From Paludibacteraceae bacterium (GTDB lineage Bacteria; Bacteroidota; Bacteroidia; Bacteroidales; Paludibacteraceae): a DNA stretch of 48,454 nucleotides. Each line of letters opens with the position of its first letter. Position 1 is the first letter of the stretch. The DNA lies in NCBI GenBank assembly GCA_024692565.1, contig JAILMN010000026.1:1-48454 (forward strand), read 5' to 3'. The notes beneath the pieces were generated by a model, which saw only the letters and a list, made by a program, of their open reading frames with translations, was not told the DNA's origin and did not search any database. Shown piece by piece: positions 8,603 through 17,791 of this stretch. Both the position numbers and the translations under genes were made by a program.

Positions 8603-9367
8603 ATGAAAAAGATTTTCGCAATTCTCGCAGTCGTAATGTTCGCAGTGGCTGCAAATGCTGAAGTTTTGTTCCAGGAGACTTTTGCAACTCGTCGTGGTTC
8701 GACCTACATCGTTAAGGCTAAAACGTCGAGCGGTGAGGCTTGGCCGTATGCAAGCCAGTGGTTCACCGGCTATGAAGCAAAAGATGCTACCAAGAATGTT
8801 GTTGGCAACCAGTATGACAATGACTACACGACCGTTACTTCTTACGGCGTTTCTATCCGTGGTAAAAAACTGAATGGTTCCAACGATAACACTGTTGGTC
8901 TGTATTTCTCGAAGAGCCCGAACCAAAGTGGTACAGCTATTACCGCTGACAAGAACTACGTTCAGTTCGAAGGCGCTCTGCCTGAGATTCCTGCAGAAGG
9001 AACATATTTCCTCCACTTGGAAGTTAGCCCGCAAGAGGGTGTTGATAGCCCGTCTGATGCAAGCAAGCTCGTTGTTAAAATCAATGGTGCAGCTGTTACC
9101 GTTCCGGCTACCGCTTTAGCTGACCAAACCGGTGTTACTGCTGATGTAGCAATTCCTCTGAGCGCAGGTCAAATTGAGAGCCTTTTCATCGCATTTGATG
9201 AGGTTGACAACCAGAAGTTCATCTCGAACATCCGTATCGACGCTGAGGCTCAAGGTATTGAGAACATCGTTCTGACCGAGAAGGCTCAGAAAGTGATGGT
9301 TGACGGTGTTGTTTACATCGTACGTGATGGTAAGATGTACAATGCACTTGGTACCCAAGTTCGCTAA
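8603..9367 (+). CDS. Small secreted protein with C-terminal sorting-like cassette
   Basis: 254 residues: signal peptide (FAILAVVMFAVAANA), then a region of about 190 residues starting VLFQETFATRRGS with the composition of a beta-sandwich (carbohydrate-binding or jelly-roll type). The tail KVMVDGVVYIVRDGKMYNAL followed by GTQVR is the cassette shared with the 9444, 17792 and 35644 proteins. No catalytic motif is evident. Codons are strongly biased to GTT, GAC, AAC and CTG, unlike the longer secreted genes, which suggests high expression. It is monocistronic: own promoter at 8484 and a strong terminator at 9390. Function unknown; possibly an abundant surface protein. Confidence 0.75.
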   Translation: MKKIFAILAVVMFAVAANAEVLFQETFATRRGSTYIVKAKTSSGEAWPYASQWFTGYEAKDATKNVVGNQYDNDYTTVTSYGVSIRGKKLNGSNDNTVGLYFSKSPNQSGTAITADKNYVQFEGALPEIPAEGTYFLHLEVSPQEGVDSPSDASKLVVKINGAAVTVPATALADQTGVTADVAIPLSAGQIESLFIAFDEVDNQKFISNIRIDAEAQGIENIVLTEKAQKVMVDGVVYIVRDGKMYNALGTQVR

Positions 9368-9389
9368 TTAGCAATCGTATCTGAATAAA

Positions 9390-9418
9390 GGGGAGCGCAT
9401 ATTGTGCTCCCCCTTTTT
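9390..9418 (+). terminator. Intrinsic terminator
   Basis: GGGGAGC and GCTCCCC pair, extending inward through GCA/TGT around a 3-nt loop, and are followed by CTTTTT. It closes the 8603 gene. Confidence 0.9.
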
Positions 9419-9443
9419 GAACCTTTTTCAGAAACTGACACTT

Positions 9444-10388
9444 ATGAAAAAGCAAATTATTTTAGCAGCGGTTCTTCTCTTTGCTTTCGCAGCACAAGCA
9501 GAAGAGTGCTTGTACGAAGACTTGAATGGTCTCAAAGGTGATCAGATTCGTACCGCCCTCTATAATCACATCAAAGACCACACGGTCTTGACTTATGGGA
9601 ATGTGTGGGCAAGTGCTACAGGCGCAGATGATCGCGGAGACGGAACGAATAATATTTGGGACATGTATTCCAGCTGCGTTTTCTCCAAGTGGAATGACAA
9701 ATGCGGTAGCGGAGAGTCAACTTCAGACTGCGAATGTTATAACCGCGAGCACGTTTTGCCGCAGAGTTGGTGGGGAAACGATGATAGTTCTCCCTTGAAA
9801 ACAGACTTACACCATGTTATCCCGACAGACCGTCTGGCTAATTCGCAACGTTCTGCTTGGCCGATAGGAAAGGTGACGAATGTGGAATGGACCAATGGTT
9901 CGTCTAAACTCGGTTATGGTACGTTCGGATCAAGCGGGAACAACAAGACCTTCGAGCCTGCCGATGAATACAAAGGAGACTTTGCACGTATTTATTTCTA
10001 CATGGCTACTTGCTATAAAGATGTAAGTTTCACGCAAGGCGGTAAAGGTTATCAGGTATTTAATTCCGGAACGGCTAATTTCACCACTACGGCGCTGAAT
10101 GTTTATCTGGAGTGGCACCGCAATGATCCGGTATCCGACAAAGAGCGAACACGTAACGATAAGGTTGAACTGAAGCAACACAACCGCAATCCTTTTGTGG
10201 ACGCACCGGAACTCGTGGAATATATCTGGGGTAATAAAAAATCATCTACGTACTACTGCAGCGCGCAGGGTATAGACGATGTAGAAGTGGAGGGGCAGCA
10301 TGCTGCGTCCAAAATACTCATGGACGGACATATTTATATTCTTCGCGAGGACAAAATCTATACCATCCAAGGTACATTGGTTCGATAG
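9444..10388 (+). CDS. Secreted endonuclease I family nuclease with sorting-like C-terminus
   Basis: 314 residues from the ATG at 9444; the open frame begins 14 codons earlier inside the terminator, but the signal peptide KKQIILAAVLLFAFAAQA starts here. The catalytic region has the endonuclease I (EndA/NucM, PF04231) signatures CYNREHVLPQSWW with the His-Glu pair, DLHHVIPTD, GDFARIYFYM and EWHRNDPVSDKE, then NRNPFVDAPELVEYIWG. These enzymes cleave DNA and RNA outside the cytoplasm using a metal bound at the EH motif. The tail KILMDGHIYILREDKIYTIQ plus GTLVR is the shared cassette. It is the shortest of three tandem endonuclease I genes and the only one carrying the cassette itself. No promoter is visible between the 9390 terminator and its start. 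Confidence 0.93.
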   Translation: MKKQIILAAVLLFAFAAQAEECLYEDLNGLKGDQIRTALYNHIKDHTVLTYGNVWASATGADDRGDGTNNIWDMYSSCVFSKWNDKCGSGESTSDCECYNREHVLPQSWWGNDDSSPLKTDLHHVIPTDRLANSQRSAWPIGKVTNVEWTNGSSKLGYGTFGSSGNNKTFEPADEYKGDFARIYFYMATCYKDVSFTQGGKGYQVFNSGTANFTTTALNVYLEWHRNDPVSDKERTRNDKVELKQHNRNPFVDAPELVEYIWGNKKSSTYYCSAQGIDDVEVEGQHAASKILMDGHIYILREDKIYTIQGTLVR

Positions 10389-10424
10389 GCAGGGAATGTT
10401 CTAAAGTTCCAAAAACCAACGTGT

Positions 10425-10470
10425 GTTTCCTGAAAAATGATGTTTCATATTTCGGGAAACTTCTTTTTTT
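10425..10470 (+). terminator. Intrinsic terminator after first endonuclease I gene
   Basis: GTTTCC/GGAAAC, GAAA/TTTC and ATGA/TCAT form a long hairpin broken by single mismatches. TTCTTTTTTT follows. Confidence 0.88.
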
Positions 10471-10502
10471 ATGCCAAAAACAGCAAAAAAAAGAAGAAAA
10501 TA

Positions 10503-10534
10503 TTTGCACGTTCGAAAAATTTGTACTACTTTTG
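10503..10534 (+). promoter_or_regulatory. Promoter of the split-repeat nuclease operon
   Basis: TTTG at 10503-10506, 20-nt spacer, TACTTTTG at 10527-10534. It drives the four genes from 10596 to 18136, between which no terminator is seen. Confidence 0.82.
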
Positions 10535-10595
10535 TGCGCTTTTTCGCCTCGCGCGTATTTATTTAACGTTCGCGCCCGCGTAAGAAGCCAATACC

Positions 10596-13373
10596 TTGAA
10601 TACAAAAAAGCACATATTATCCTCTCTTCGTTTTTCCCTGCTGATCGCAGTTCCACTATTATTTTTCGTAACTAACCTAAATGCCGCCGGAGGTCCTCCT
10701 GCCGGTTATTATAGTTCCATCGAGGGCTTGCAAGGCGAAAGCCTCAAAACGACGTTGGGTACATTGACTCGGCATAGGTTGACAACTTTGTACGGTTATG
10801 GTTCGAAGAAAGAGAATTATACGTGGGATGCTTTTTGGACAACGGATCGTAATCCGAGTGATAATAGTGTGATCGATATGTATTCGACCGTCAAGCGCTA
10901 TTTCAATCCGTCTGATACCACCGCCAGCGTTGTCAACTGTGATATTGAGCATATGTTCCCGAATTCATGGTTCGGCAAGAAAGCCGGTTGTAAAGAGGCT
11001 TATTGTGATTTGCATCATCTGGTGCCTGCTGATAAGCCGGCTAACATAAGTAAGAGTAACAACGGTCCCGGTGTCCCGACTGATACCACTTTCAACAATG
11101 GAGTATGGGTAAACGGAAAAGATGCTGCGCGCGATAATATCACAGTCTTCTGCCCTCCGGATGAGTATAAAGGCGACTTTGCCCGCGCGCTGATGTATAT
11201 AGCCTTGACATACGGAGACACTGTGACTTGGACTACGGATGATGCCACTCCGCACATGGACAATAGTTCGTGGCAGGAATTCACAACCACCACGCGTGAC
11301 CTCTTGTTAGGTTGGCATCGTGCAGACCCTGTTTCCGACAAGGAGCGCGTGCGTATGGAAGCGGTTTATCGTATGCAAGGAAACCGTAACCCGTTCATTG
11401 ACTATCCTTGTTTAGTGGAGTATATATGGGGAGACAAAACGGGAACGGCTGTATCGTTAGCAAGCATCACTTCGGCTTATGACAAGCGTTTCGTTGATGA
11501 AGGATGTACGGTTATTACGGAACCCTTCATTACCGCGCCGTACGGAAAGCCGGTACAAGTGGGTTCGACGCAGGCTTCTGTAGCCATCAACCATACAATC
11601 ACTATCAAAGGCGTCAACCTTACTTCCGGTGATTTGAACTTATCGCTTAGCGGCGCGAATGCCGACCTATTCAGCCTTTCGACATACAAGATTTCAAATT
11701 CCAGCGAAGATCTTAATTATGATGTCACTGTTACTTATACGCCGACGACAATAGGCGAACATACGGCTACGTTGACCTTCAACGGTTGCGGCGTAACTTC
11801 GCAAACGGTTACGTTGAGCGGAAAATGTCCTGTCTATTATACGGCTACATGGAAAACAGGTGGTACTACGCACGCTACTACATATGCGCCAAGTGGTAGT
11901 CGTCCGAGTTTGCCGGCTAAACCGGACGATTGTATTGCACCGCGTGTGTTCGTAGGATGGACAGCACAAGAAAGCGTAAGCAATAAGCCGGCAGATTTGT
12001 TCACCGAACAAGCCCCGGCTTTGACCAGCAACAAGACCTTCTATGCCGTTTATGCAGATGCAACTCCCGGTTCGGTAGGTGCAGGTTCGGAAGTCTATAC
12101 CTTCACTTCCAAAATCTGGGAAGCCGAAGAAGGCGATTGGGTTAGAGGAAGTATCGATGGCTCTGGATTTGCAGAGGGGCAGGGCGTTCGGGTGAGCACC
12201 AGTGTAACGGGCGCTAATGCTACGTGTCCTGATTCCTATAATGACATTCGTTCGGTAGTCGTTAACTATTGTACGAATAGTTCCGCCGGTGCGGGTGATA
12301 TTGCTATTAAAGTAGGCGGAACAACGAAAACGAATGGTGTAACGAAGACCGGAGGTACAACATTGCGCGATAGTGAGTTTGATTTCTCGGCTGCTCCTCA
12401 GAATGGTGCTGTCCAACTGACTGTCACATGTACCACTAACTCTATCTATATCAATAGTATCACTATCAATCATGGTACGCCGACCACTTATTCGGATTAT
12501 TCGCTGTTGTGCGGAGGCGAAGCAGTAGAAGTGACCGCGACATTTAAGAATGGAACGGCTACTTATGCTACCAGAACCGGTCTTTCCGGAACGACTATCG
12601 ATACTCCGGCTGATCCTACGCCCTGCGGAGACTATACGTTCTATTGTTGGAGTACCCAAGAATACGAAACGCTTAATGCTGCTGCGCCGGAAGAAGACTA
12701 TACCGGTTACTTTGTGCTAACCGACAAAACCTACCACGCCGTTTATAAACGAACGGAAGGAAGTGGCGGCGGTGGTGCTTCTGCAGGTACAACCCTTTGG
12801 GAAGAAAACTTTGAAACTTTTGGACAAGACTCTATTCCTACAGCCCCCGGATCTGCTGCAACCGTGTATGGTAGTGCAACGATTACCTATACCTGCAGCA
12901 ACGGAACTAATGCTACTAATACGAGAGTTTATAATGCGAAGCTTGCGGGAGGTTCATCACCCGAGATGCTGGTGGTGAGCAAAAATGGTGCCGTTACTAT
13001 CTCCGGCATTCCTACCGGTAATGCAAAGGTGATGACTTTGACGTTCAAGTCCAATAAAGGCACGGATATGTTGTCGCTTACCTCTGGAACATCCGGCATT
13101 ACAATAGGCGATGTGACCGTAAGCAGCAATACATGGACTTGCGATATTTCTAACACAATCAATGAGACTTTTTCGTTGACTATAACCAATACAAGCACGG
13201 GCTCAACCGGAGCTCGCGTAGATGACTTTGAAGTGTCGGTAAAAACACCGGCGAGCGGTAGTGGCTCGACGTATTATACCACCTCGCCGGATTGCGGGGA
13301 ATGTACGTATCTTCTCACCGTGCAAAGTGAGGATGATACGAAAGGAACTGCAGCAATAGAAACACTACCATAG
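10596..13373 (+). CDS. Secreted multidomain endonuclease I protein ending in half an InlB repeat (protein A)
   Basis: 925 residues. The start is a TTG at 10596, with an in-frame stop five codons upstream and no nearby ATG. A signal peptide ends near NLNAAGG. Endonuclease I spans about residues 35-290: CDIEHMFPNSWF keeps the Glu-His pair although NR is replaced by DI, then CDLHHLVPAD and GWHRADPVSDKE. After it come an ASH-like beta domain (305-410), an InlB/Flg_new module (411-490), a beta-sandwich (about 500-630), a second Flg_new module (to 725) and a beta-sandwich starting LWEENFETFG (735-890). The end is abrupt: TTSPDCGECTYLLTVQSEDD then TKGTAAIETLP, the first strand of a divergent InlB repeat, with no sorting cassette. 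Paralog of the next gene. First gene of the operon. Confidence 0.88.
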   Translation: MNTKKHILSSLRFSLLIAVPLLFFVTNLNAAGGPPAGYYSSIEGLQGESLKTTLGTLTRHRLTTLYGYGSKKENYTWDAFWTTDRNPSDNSVIDMYSTVKRYFNPSDTTASVVNCDIEHMFPNSWFGKKAGCKEAYCDLHHLVPADKPANISKSNNGPGVPTDTTFNNGVWVNGKDAARDNITVFCPPDEYKGDFARALMYIALTYGDTVTWTTDDATPHMDNSSWQEFTTTTRDLLLGWHRADPVSDKERVRMEAVYRMQGNRNPFIDYPCLVEYIWGDKTGTAVSLASITSAYDKRFVDEGCTVITEPFITAPYGKPVQVGSTQASVAINHTITIKGVNLTSGDLNLSLSGANADLFSLSTYKISNSSEDLNYDVTVTYTPTTIGEHTATLTFNGCGVTSQTVTLSGKCPVYYTATWKTGGTTHATTYAPSGSRPSLPAKPDDCIAPRVFVGWTAQESVSNKPADLFTEQAPALTSNKTFYAVYADATPGSVGAGSEVYTFTSKIWEAEEGDWVRGSIDGSGFAEGQGVRVSTSVTGANATCPDSYNDIRSVVVNYCTNSSAGAGDIAIKVGGTTKTNGVTKTGGTTLRDSEFDFSAAPQNGAVQLTVTCTTNSIYINSITINHGTPTTYSDYSLLCGGEAVEVTATFKNGTATYATRTGLSGTTIDTPADPTPCGDYTFYCWSTQEYETLNAAAPEEDYTGYFVLTDKTYHAVYKRTEGSGGGGASAGTTLWEENFETFGQDSIPTAPGSAATVYGSATITYTCSNGTNATNTRVYNAKLAGGSSPEMLVVSKNGAVTISGIPTGNAKVMTLTFKSNKGTDMLSLTSGTSGITIGDVTVSSNTWTCDISNTINETFSLTITNTSTGSTGARVDDFEVSVKTPASGSGSTYYTTSPDCGECTYLLTVQSEDDTKGTAAIETLP

Positions 13374-13402
13374 AATACAAATACGAATAAAATCAAATCA
13401 TT

Positions 13403-16390
13403 ATGATACTCAAACATTCGCGAATCTTTTCGCTAATCATCATCCTTCTCTCTGCCCAATTAACGTGGGCTGTTGATGCGTCGTACTATAGTTCGGCAAG
13501 TGGAAAGACAGGCTCTACACTTCGTGACGCACTATACACGATTACGTCAGTAGGACCGGCTAATGGGCATAACTATAACAACCTTTGGACGGCTTATAAG
13601 ACAACCGATGTGTACCCCACGGGTCATGCAAATGCCGGTAAAATTTGGGATATGTATAGTGACTGTTTGTTTACTCCAGGGGCGTCAAGCGCCGGTGGAG
13701 ATCAATGTGGTAGTTACAATAACGTCTGTGATTGTTATAATCGTGAACACTCATTGCCGAAGAGTTGGTTTAATGATGCAAATCCTGCGTATTACGATAT
13801 GGGACACATTGTGCCTACCGATGGAAAGGTAAATGGGCAGCGTAGTAATTATATGTTTGGCGAAGTAAGTGGTGGCGAAACATGGGGAACCGGCAAATTA
13901 GGAACATCTAAATCTATCACCACTGCGAATACCATTAAAAATAATGGTGGTAGTATTACAACTTCTTTGAGCTCTACTGCTTTTGAGCCGGCAGATAAAT
14001 ACAAGGGCGATTTTGCGCGAATGTATATGTATATGGTTATCCGTTATAAACCCGGGAATAGCGATAATGTAAATCTTGCTGCTTCAGGAGACGGACAGAA
14101 AATGTTTAATTCCACCGATACATATTATGGTTTAACAGAATATTCTATTGCATTGTTGCTTAAATGGCACCGTCAGGATCCTGTTTCGCAGAAAGAGATT
14201 GATCGTAACAATGGTATGGAAACGGTTCAGGGAAACCGAAATCCGTTCATTGACTATCCTATCTTAGCGGAATACCTTTGGGGTAAGTATTACAATGAGA
14301 CATTTAATACTTCGTCCGCGACCGGTTCATTTGAGGAGGGATTTACGGTAGATGAGAGTGATGGTGATGGCGCAAGTTCAGCAGCAAAGATAACTATTTC
14401 TACAACCGAGGTGGATTTCGGGAAACAGAATAAAAACAGTTCGACACAAAAGACGTTTACGATTACCGGTTCTAACTTATCGAGCAGTATCACGATAGCT
14501 AAGAGTGGAACTAACCAGAATCTATTTACAATAACTCCGACATCGATTACTACCGGTTATAATAGTACCAAGAATATTACTGTTACATACACGCCGGGAA
14601 CGAACACAGGAACTCACAGTGCAACGCTGACGATATCCAGTAACGGCGCAACGTCTAAATCTGTTACTTTAAGTGGAAAATGTACTACCGTTTATACGGC
14701 TACTTGGATGGCAGACGATACTGAGTATGAGACAACTACTGCTGAAAGTGGCGATAGTCCTGACGTTCCGGATACGAACCCTGCCGCTTGTTCGTCAGAC
14801 CGTGTGTTCAAAGGTTGGACAAGCAATAGTAGTTATAGCAGTAACGACGGTACGGGAATATTCACAACTACCGCTCCGGCAATCACGGAGCCTACTACTT
14901 TCTATGCTGTATATGCAGATAAAGAAGGAGATGCAGGAGAATCCGTTTATGCGAAAGTAACATCTACGAGTGATATTACAGACGGACAATATTTGCTTGT
15001 CTATGAAGGCGGAAGTGTTGCAATGAACGGAGGATTAGCCACTTTGGATGCAACGAGTAATACGATATCCGTTTCTATTGAAGACAATCAAATAGAAATA
15101 ACAGAAGCAACCGAGGCTGCGGAATTTACTATAGCAGCAAAATCGGGCGGATATTCTATCAAATCAGCATCAAATAAATATATCGGGCATACAGGTTCCA
15201 GTAATGCTCTAAAGACGAGTGATAACGATGATTATACTATTACGTTAGCCATCAGTGATGGCAACCTGAATGCTACATGTAATAATTATAATTTGCGCTA
15301 TAATAGTAGTAGTGGGCAGACAAGATTCCGGTTCTTTAGTTCCGCTCAACAATCCATTCAGTTGTATAAGAAGATGAGTGGAACTGCTACTTACTCCAAC
15401 TATTCTACGCAATGTAGTGAGGGAACAAAGGTGACCATTACTTTCCATGCGAATGGCGGTGAGGGAACAATGGCAGCACAACAAGTTCCGCAGAGCACAA
15501 GTAGAAACCTGAATTCTAATACCTTTACTCGTACGCACTATACCTTCAATGGTTGGAACACACAAGCGAACGGAAGCGGAACTTCTTATGCGGATGGTGC
15601 GTCCATAAATACATCTACCGATTTGACACTTTATGCACAATGGACAGAAGCTTCACAATATACGGTAACCTTCAAAAACAACGGTGTAACCTACGCTACC
15701 AAGACCAACTACGAAGGAGAGACTATTACCGATGTGGCTGATCCTACCGCTTGTGAGGGCTATACGTTCGAGGGCTGGAGTACCCAGACCTATGCCGCAG
15801 ATAATACGTCTGCTGCAACAATAGACTATACAGGCACTATCCCTGCTGCCAATACAACCTATCACGCTGTTTATAGCAAAACAGTGAGCGGAGGCGGAGG
15901 AAGTAGTGGCTCTAGTGAGTTCACATTTGAGCCATCTGATTTCTCTGGGCAAGGTACTTCTGGTACAGGTTCTTCAATGTCGGCTACCAATAATGGAGTT
16001 ACTCTTTCTTTTGATAAAGGATACGGTGCAGCTCAAATAAGAAGTTATGCTGGAGGAACATTTACATTCTCCTCGAGTAATGAAATTACGGCTATCAGTA
16101 TTACAACAAACACAAGTAAAGGCAATGCTGAGGACATTGCACTGTCAAGTGGCGGAGGAACATATTCCGGTAGTACAACGACAGGAACATGGTCGGGCTC
16201 TTCTACTTCTTTGACTTTTTCAACAGCATCGAAGCAAGTACAAATGACCGCTATTTCCGGAACTATTACCGGTGGTAGTTCTTCTACCACTTATCACACC
16301 ACATCTCCGGATTGTGCGACCTCTTGTACGGCGACGTTGACGGTACAGAGTCCGGATGATACGATGGGTACGGTAAGTATCGGTGATTGA
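13403..16390 (+). CDS. Secreted multidomain endonuclease I protein ending in half an InlB repeat (protein B)
   Basis: 995 residues, 29 nt after protein A. Signal peptide RIFSLIIILLSAQLTWA. Endonuclease I spans about residues 24-300, with CYNREHSLPKSWF, the altered second motif DMGHIVPTDGKVNGQRSNYM, GDFARMYMYM and KWHRQDPVSQKE. Then come an ASH-like domain (about 330-425), InlB/Flg_new, a 150-residue domain of unknown type (QYLLVYEGGSVAMNG onward), two more Flg_new modules (HYTFNGWNTQ, YTFEGWSTQ) and a Ser/Gly/Thr-rich beta domain. It stops at TATLTVQSPDDTMGTVSIGD, again just after the first strand of a divergent InlB repeat and with no sorting cassette. Domain order matches protein A, so the pair arose by duplication. 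Confidence 0.9.
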   Translation: MILKHSRIFSLIIILLSAQLTWAVDASYYSSASGKTGSTLRDALYTITSVGPANGHNYNNLWTAYKTTDVYPTGHANAGKIWDMYSDCLFTPGASSAGGDQCGSYNNVCDCYNREHSLPKSWFNDANPAYYDMGHIVPTDGKVNGQRSNYMFGEVSGGETWGTGKLGTSKSITTANTIKNNGGSITTSLSSTAFEPADKYKGDFARMYMYMVIRYKPGNSDNVNLAASGDGQKMFNSTDTYYGLTEYSIALLLKWHRQDPVSQKEIDRNNGMETVQGNRNPFIDYPILAEYLWGKYYNETFNTSSATGSFEEGFTVDESDGDGASSAAKITISTTEVDFGKQNKNSSTQKTFTITGSNLSSSITIAKSGTNQNLFTITPTSITTGYNSTKNITVTYTPGTNTGTHSATLTISSNGATSKSVTLSGKCTTVYTATWMADDTEYETTTAESGDSPDVPDTNPAACSSDRVFKGWTSNSSYSSNDGTGIFTTTAPAITEPTTFYAVYADKEGDAGESVYAKVTSTSDITDGQYLLVYEGGSVAMNGGLATLDATSNTISVSIEDNQIEITEATEAAEFTIAAKSGGYSIKSASNKYIGHTGSSNALKTSDNDDYTITLAISDGNLNATCNNYNLRYNSSSGQTRFRFFSSAQQSIQLYKKMSGTATYSNYSTQCSEGTKVTITFHANGGEGTMAAQQVPQSTSRNLNSNTFTRTHYTFNGWNTQANGSGTSYADGASINTSTDLTLYAQWTEASQYTVTFKNNGVTYATKTNYEGETITDVADPTACEGYTFEGWSTQTYAADNTSAATIDYTGTIPAANTTYHAVYSKTVSGGGGSSGSSEFTFEPSDFSGQGTSGTGSSMSATNNGVTLSFDKGYGAAQIRSYAGGTFTFSSSNEITAISITTNTSKGNAEDIALSSGGGTYSGSTTTGTWSGSSTSLTFSTASKQVQMTAISGTITGGSSSTTYHTTSPDCATSCTATLTVQSPDDTMGTVSIGD

Positions 16391-16442
16391 AAAACAATAA
16401 CGAAAACAAAATAAAATATTAACAATAAAAAACACAATTACA

Positions 16443-17771
16443 ATGAAAAAGATCTTTTCTTTGGCTCTCGGCTTAACCGCTATGACCACCATGAGTTTTG
16501 CAGCAGTTCAACAAGCTCAAGAAACCGTTGATTGCGGCACAGTGAAAACTATTACTGCTAATCCGAAAGCGGGCTATCACTTCGTGGAGTGGAACGACCA
16601 CGTTACCACAAATCCGCGCAGCGTAACTGTAAGTGAGAACATTACTTACACGGCTACTTTTGCGCCGAATACCAACACCCCTTATTCTGTAAAACACTAT
16701 CAGCAAAATTTGGATGGTACTTATCCTTCGGAGCCGACTGCTACGGATGATAAAACCGGTACTACCGCTACAGAGACTGCTGCTGAGGCTAAGAGTTATA
16801 CCGGATTTACGAAAGTGGACTTCGTTCAGGGCACGATTGCCGGTGACGCTTCGACAGTTGTGGAGATTTACTACACGCGTAATTCGTACAATCTGAGTTG
16901 GGTAACGGATGGTGATGCGTTGAGCGGCTCTTACACCAAGGGTAGCACGAAGTACGGCGCAACTATTACGGCTCCGAATACTCCGACTAAGACGGGTTAT
17001 ACTTTCAAGGCTTGGAGCCCTGCCGTAGATGCAACTATGCCGGCAGCAACTACGACTTACACGGCAACCTGGACGGCTAACACCAACACGGCTTATACTG
17101 TTAAGCACTACAAGCAGAATCTGGATGGAAGTTATTCGGATGGTCCTGACGAGACTGACAACTTGACCGGTACTACCGGCGCAAGCATCACTCCGGCAGT
17201 GAAGGACTACGAAGGCTTTACGGCTCCGAGCACAACGACCACAACTATCGCTGCTGACGGTTCTACAGTCGTAACATACCAATATGCGCGCAAGACTTAC
17301 ACCATTACTTGGGTAACGGATGGTGATGCGTTGAGCGGCTCTTACACTACTGGAGAAGTTTTGTACGGTGCTCCTATTACTGCTCCGAATACTCCGACCA
17401 AGACGGGCTTTACCTTCGCAGGCTGGAGTTCAGATGTTGCAGCTACTATGCCGGCTGCGAACACAACTTACACGGCTACTTGGACGGCTAAACACACAAT
17501 CACGGTAGCGGTTAGTCCGGAAGGCAAGGGTACCGTAACAGGCGGTGGCCAATACGATAACAACGCGGAAGTTACATTAACAGCTACTGTGGGCGATGAT
17601 TGCTACGTATTCCAGAAGTGGCAGAAAAATGGTGTAGATTTAACGAATGATCAAAATCCGACTATTACGGTAACAGAGTCGGCTACCTACACAGCAGTCT
17701 TTACTGCTAAGAAGTACACCATTACGGTTAAGTCTGAGGACGACACGATGGGTACAGTAAGTTTCGAATAA
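16443..17771 (+). CDS. Secreted InlB/MucBP-like repeat protein with half repeats at both ends (protein C)
   Basis: 442 residues. Signal peptide KKIFSLALGLTAMTTMSFA. The mature N-terminus, ETVDCGTVKTITANPKAGYH onward (about 25-78), is the second part of a divergent InlB B-repeat without its first strand. Two near-identical units of about 135 residues follow, each a MucBP-like part (YSVKHYQQNLDG, YTVKHYKQNLDG) plus a Flg_new part (SWVTDGDALSGSY, TPTKTGYTF). Then comes one intact divergent InlB repeat (HTITVAVSPEGKGTVTGGG onward). The protein ends with a new first strand, YTITVKSEDDTMGTVSFE. It has no enzyme motif and no sorting cassette. It reads as a linker that could accept a strand from A or B and donate one to D; this role is inference. 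Confidence 0.88.
   Translation: MKKIFSLALGLTAMTTMSFAAVQQAQETVDCGTVKTITANPKAGYHFVEWNDHVTTNPRSVTVSENITYTATFAPNTNTPYSVKHYQQNLDGTYPSEPTATDDKTGTTATETAAEAKSYTGFTKVDFVQGTIAGDASTVVEIYYTRNSYNLSWVTDGDALSGSYTKGSTKYGATITAPNTPTKTGYTFKAWSPAVDATMPAATTTYTATWTANTNTAYTVKHYKQNLDGSYSDGPDETDNLTGTTGASITPAVKDYEGFTAPSTTTTTIAADGSTVVTYQYARKTYTITWVTDGDALSGSYTTGEVLYGAPITAPNTPTKTGFTFAGWSSDVAATMPAANTTYTATWTAKHTITVAVSPEGKGTVTGGGQYDNNAEVTLTATVGDDCYVFQKWQKNGVDLTNDQNPTITVTESATYTAVFTAKKYTITVKSEDDTMGTVSFE
16896..17450 (+). repeat. Direct repeat inside protein C gene
   Basis: The stretch encoding WVTDGDALSGSY through TPTKTGYTF occurs twice, at about 16896-17041 and 17306-17450. The first 35 or so bases are identical, which indicates recent duplication or gene conversion. 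Confidence 0.85.
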
Positions 17772-17791
17772 ACCCTTAAAGAATTTCTCAT

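Noticed and set aside
13374..16442. Simple sequencing frameshifts separating proteins A, B and C
   Set aside because: Each downstream gene starts with its own signal peptide after an A/T-rich gap; a frameshift would not create these. Assembly error at three matching seams is unlikely but should be checked.
16473..17282. Long antisense frame opposite protein C
   Set aside because: It mirrors the low-complexity Thr/Ala codons of protein C and has no recognisable features.
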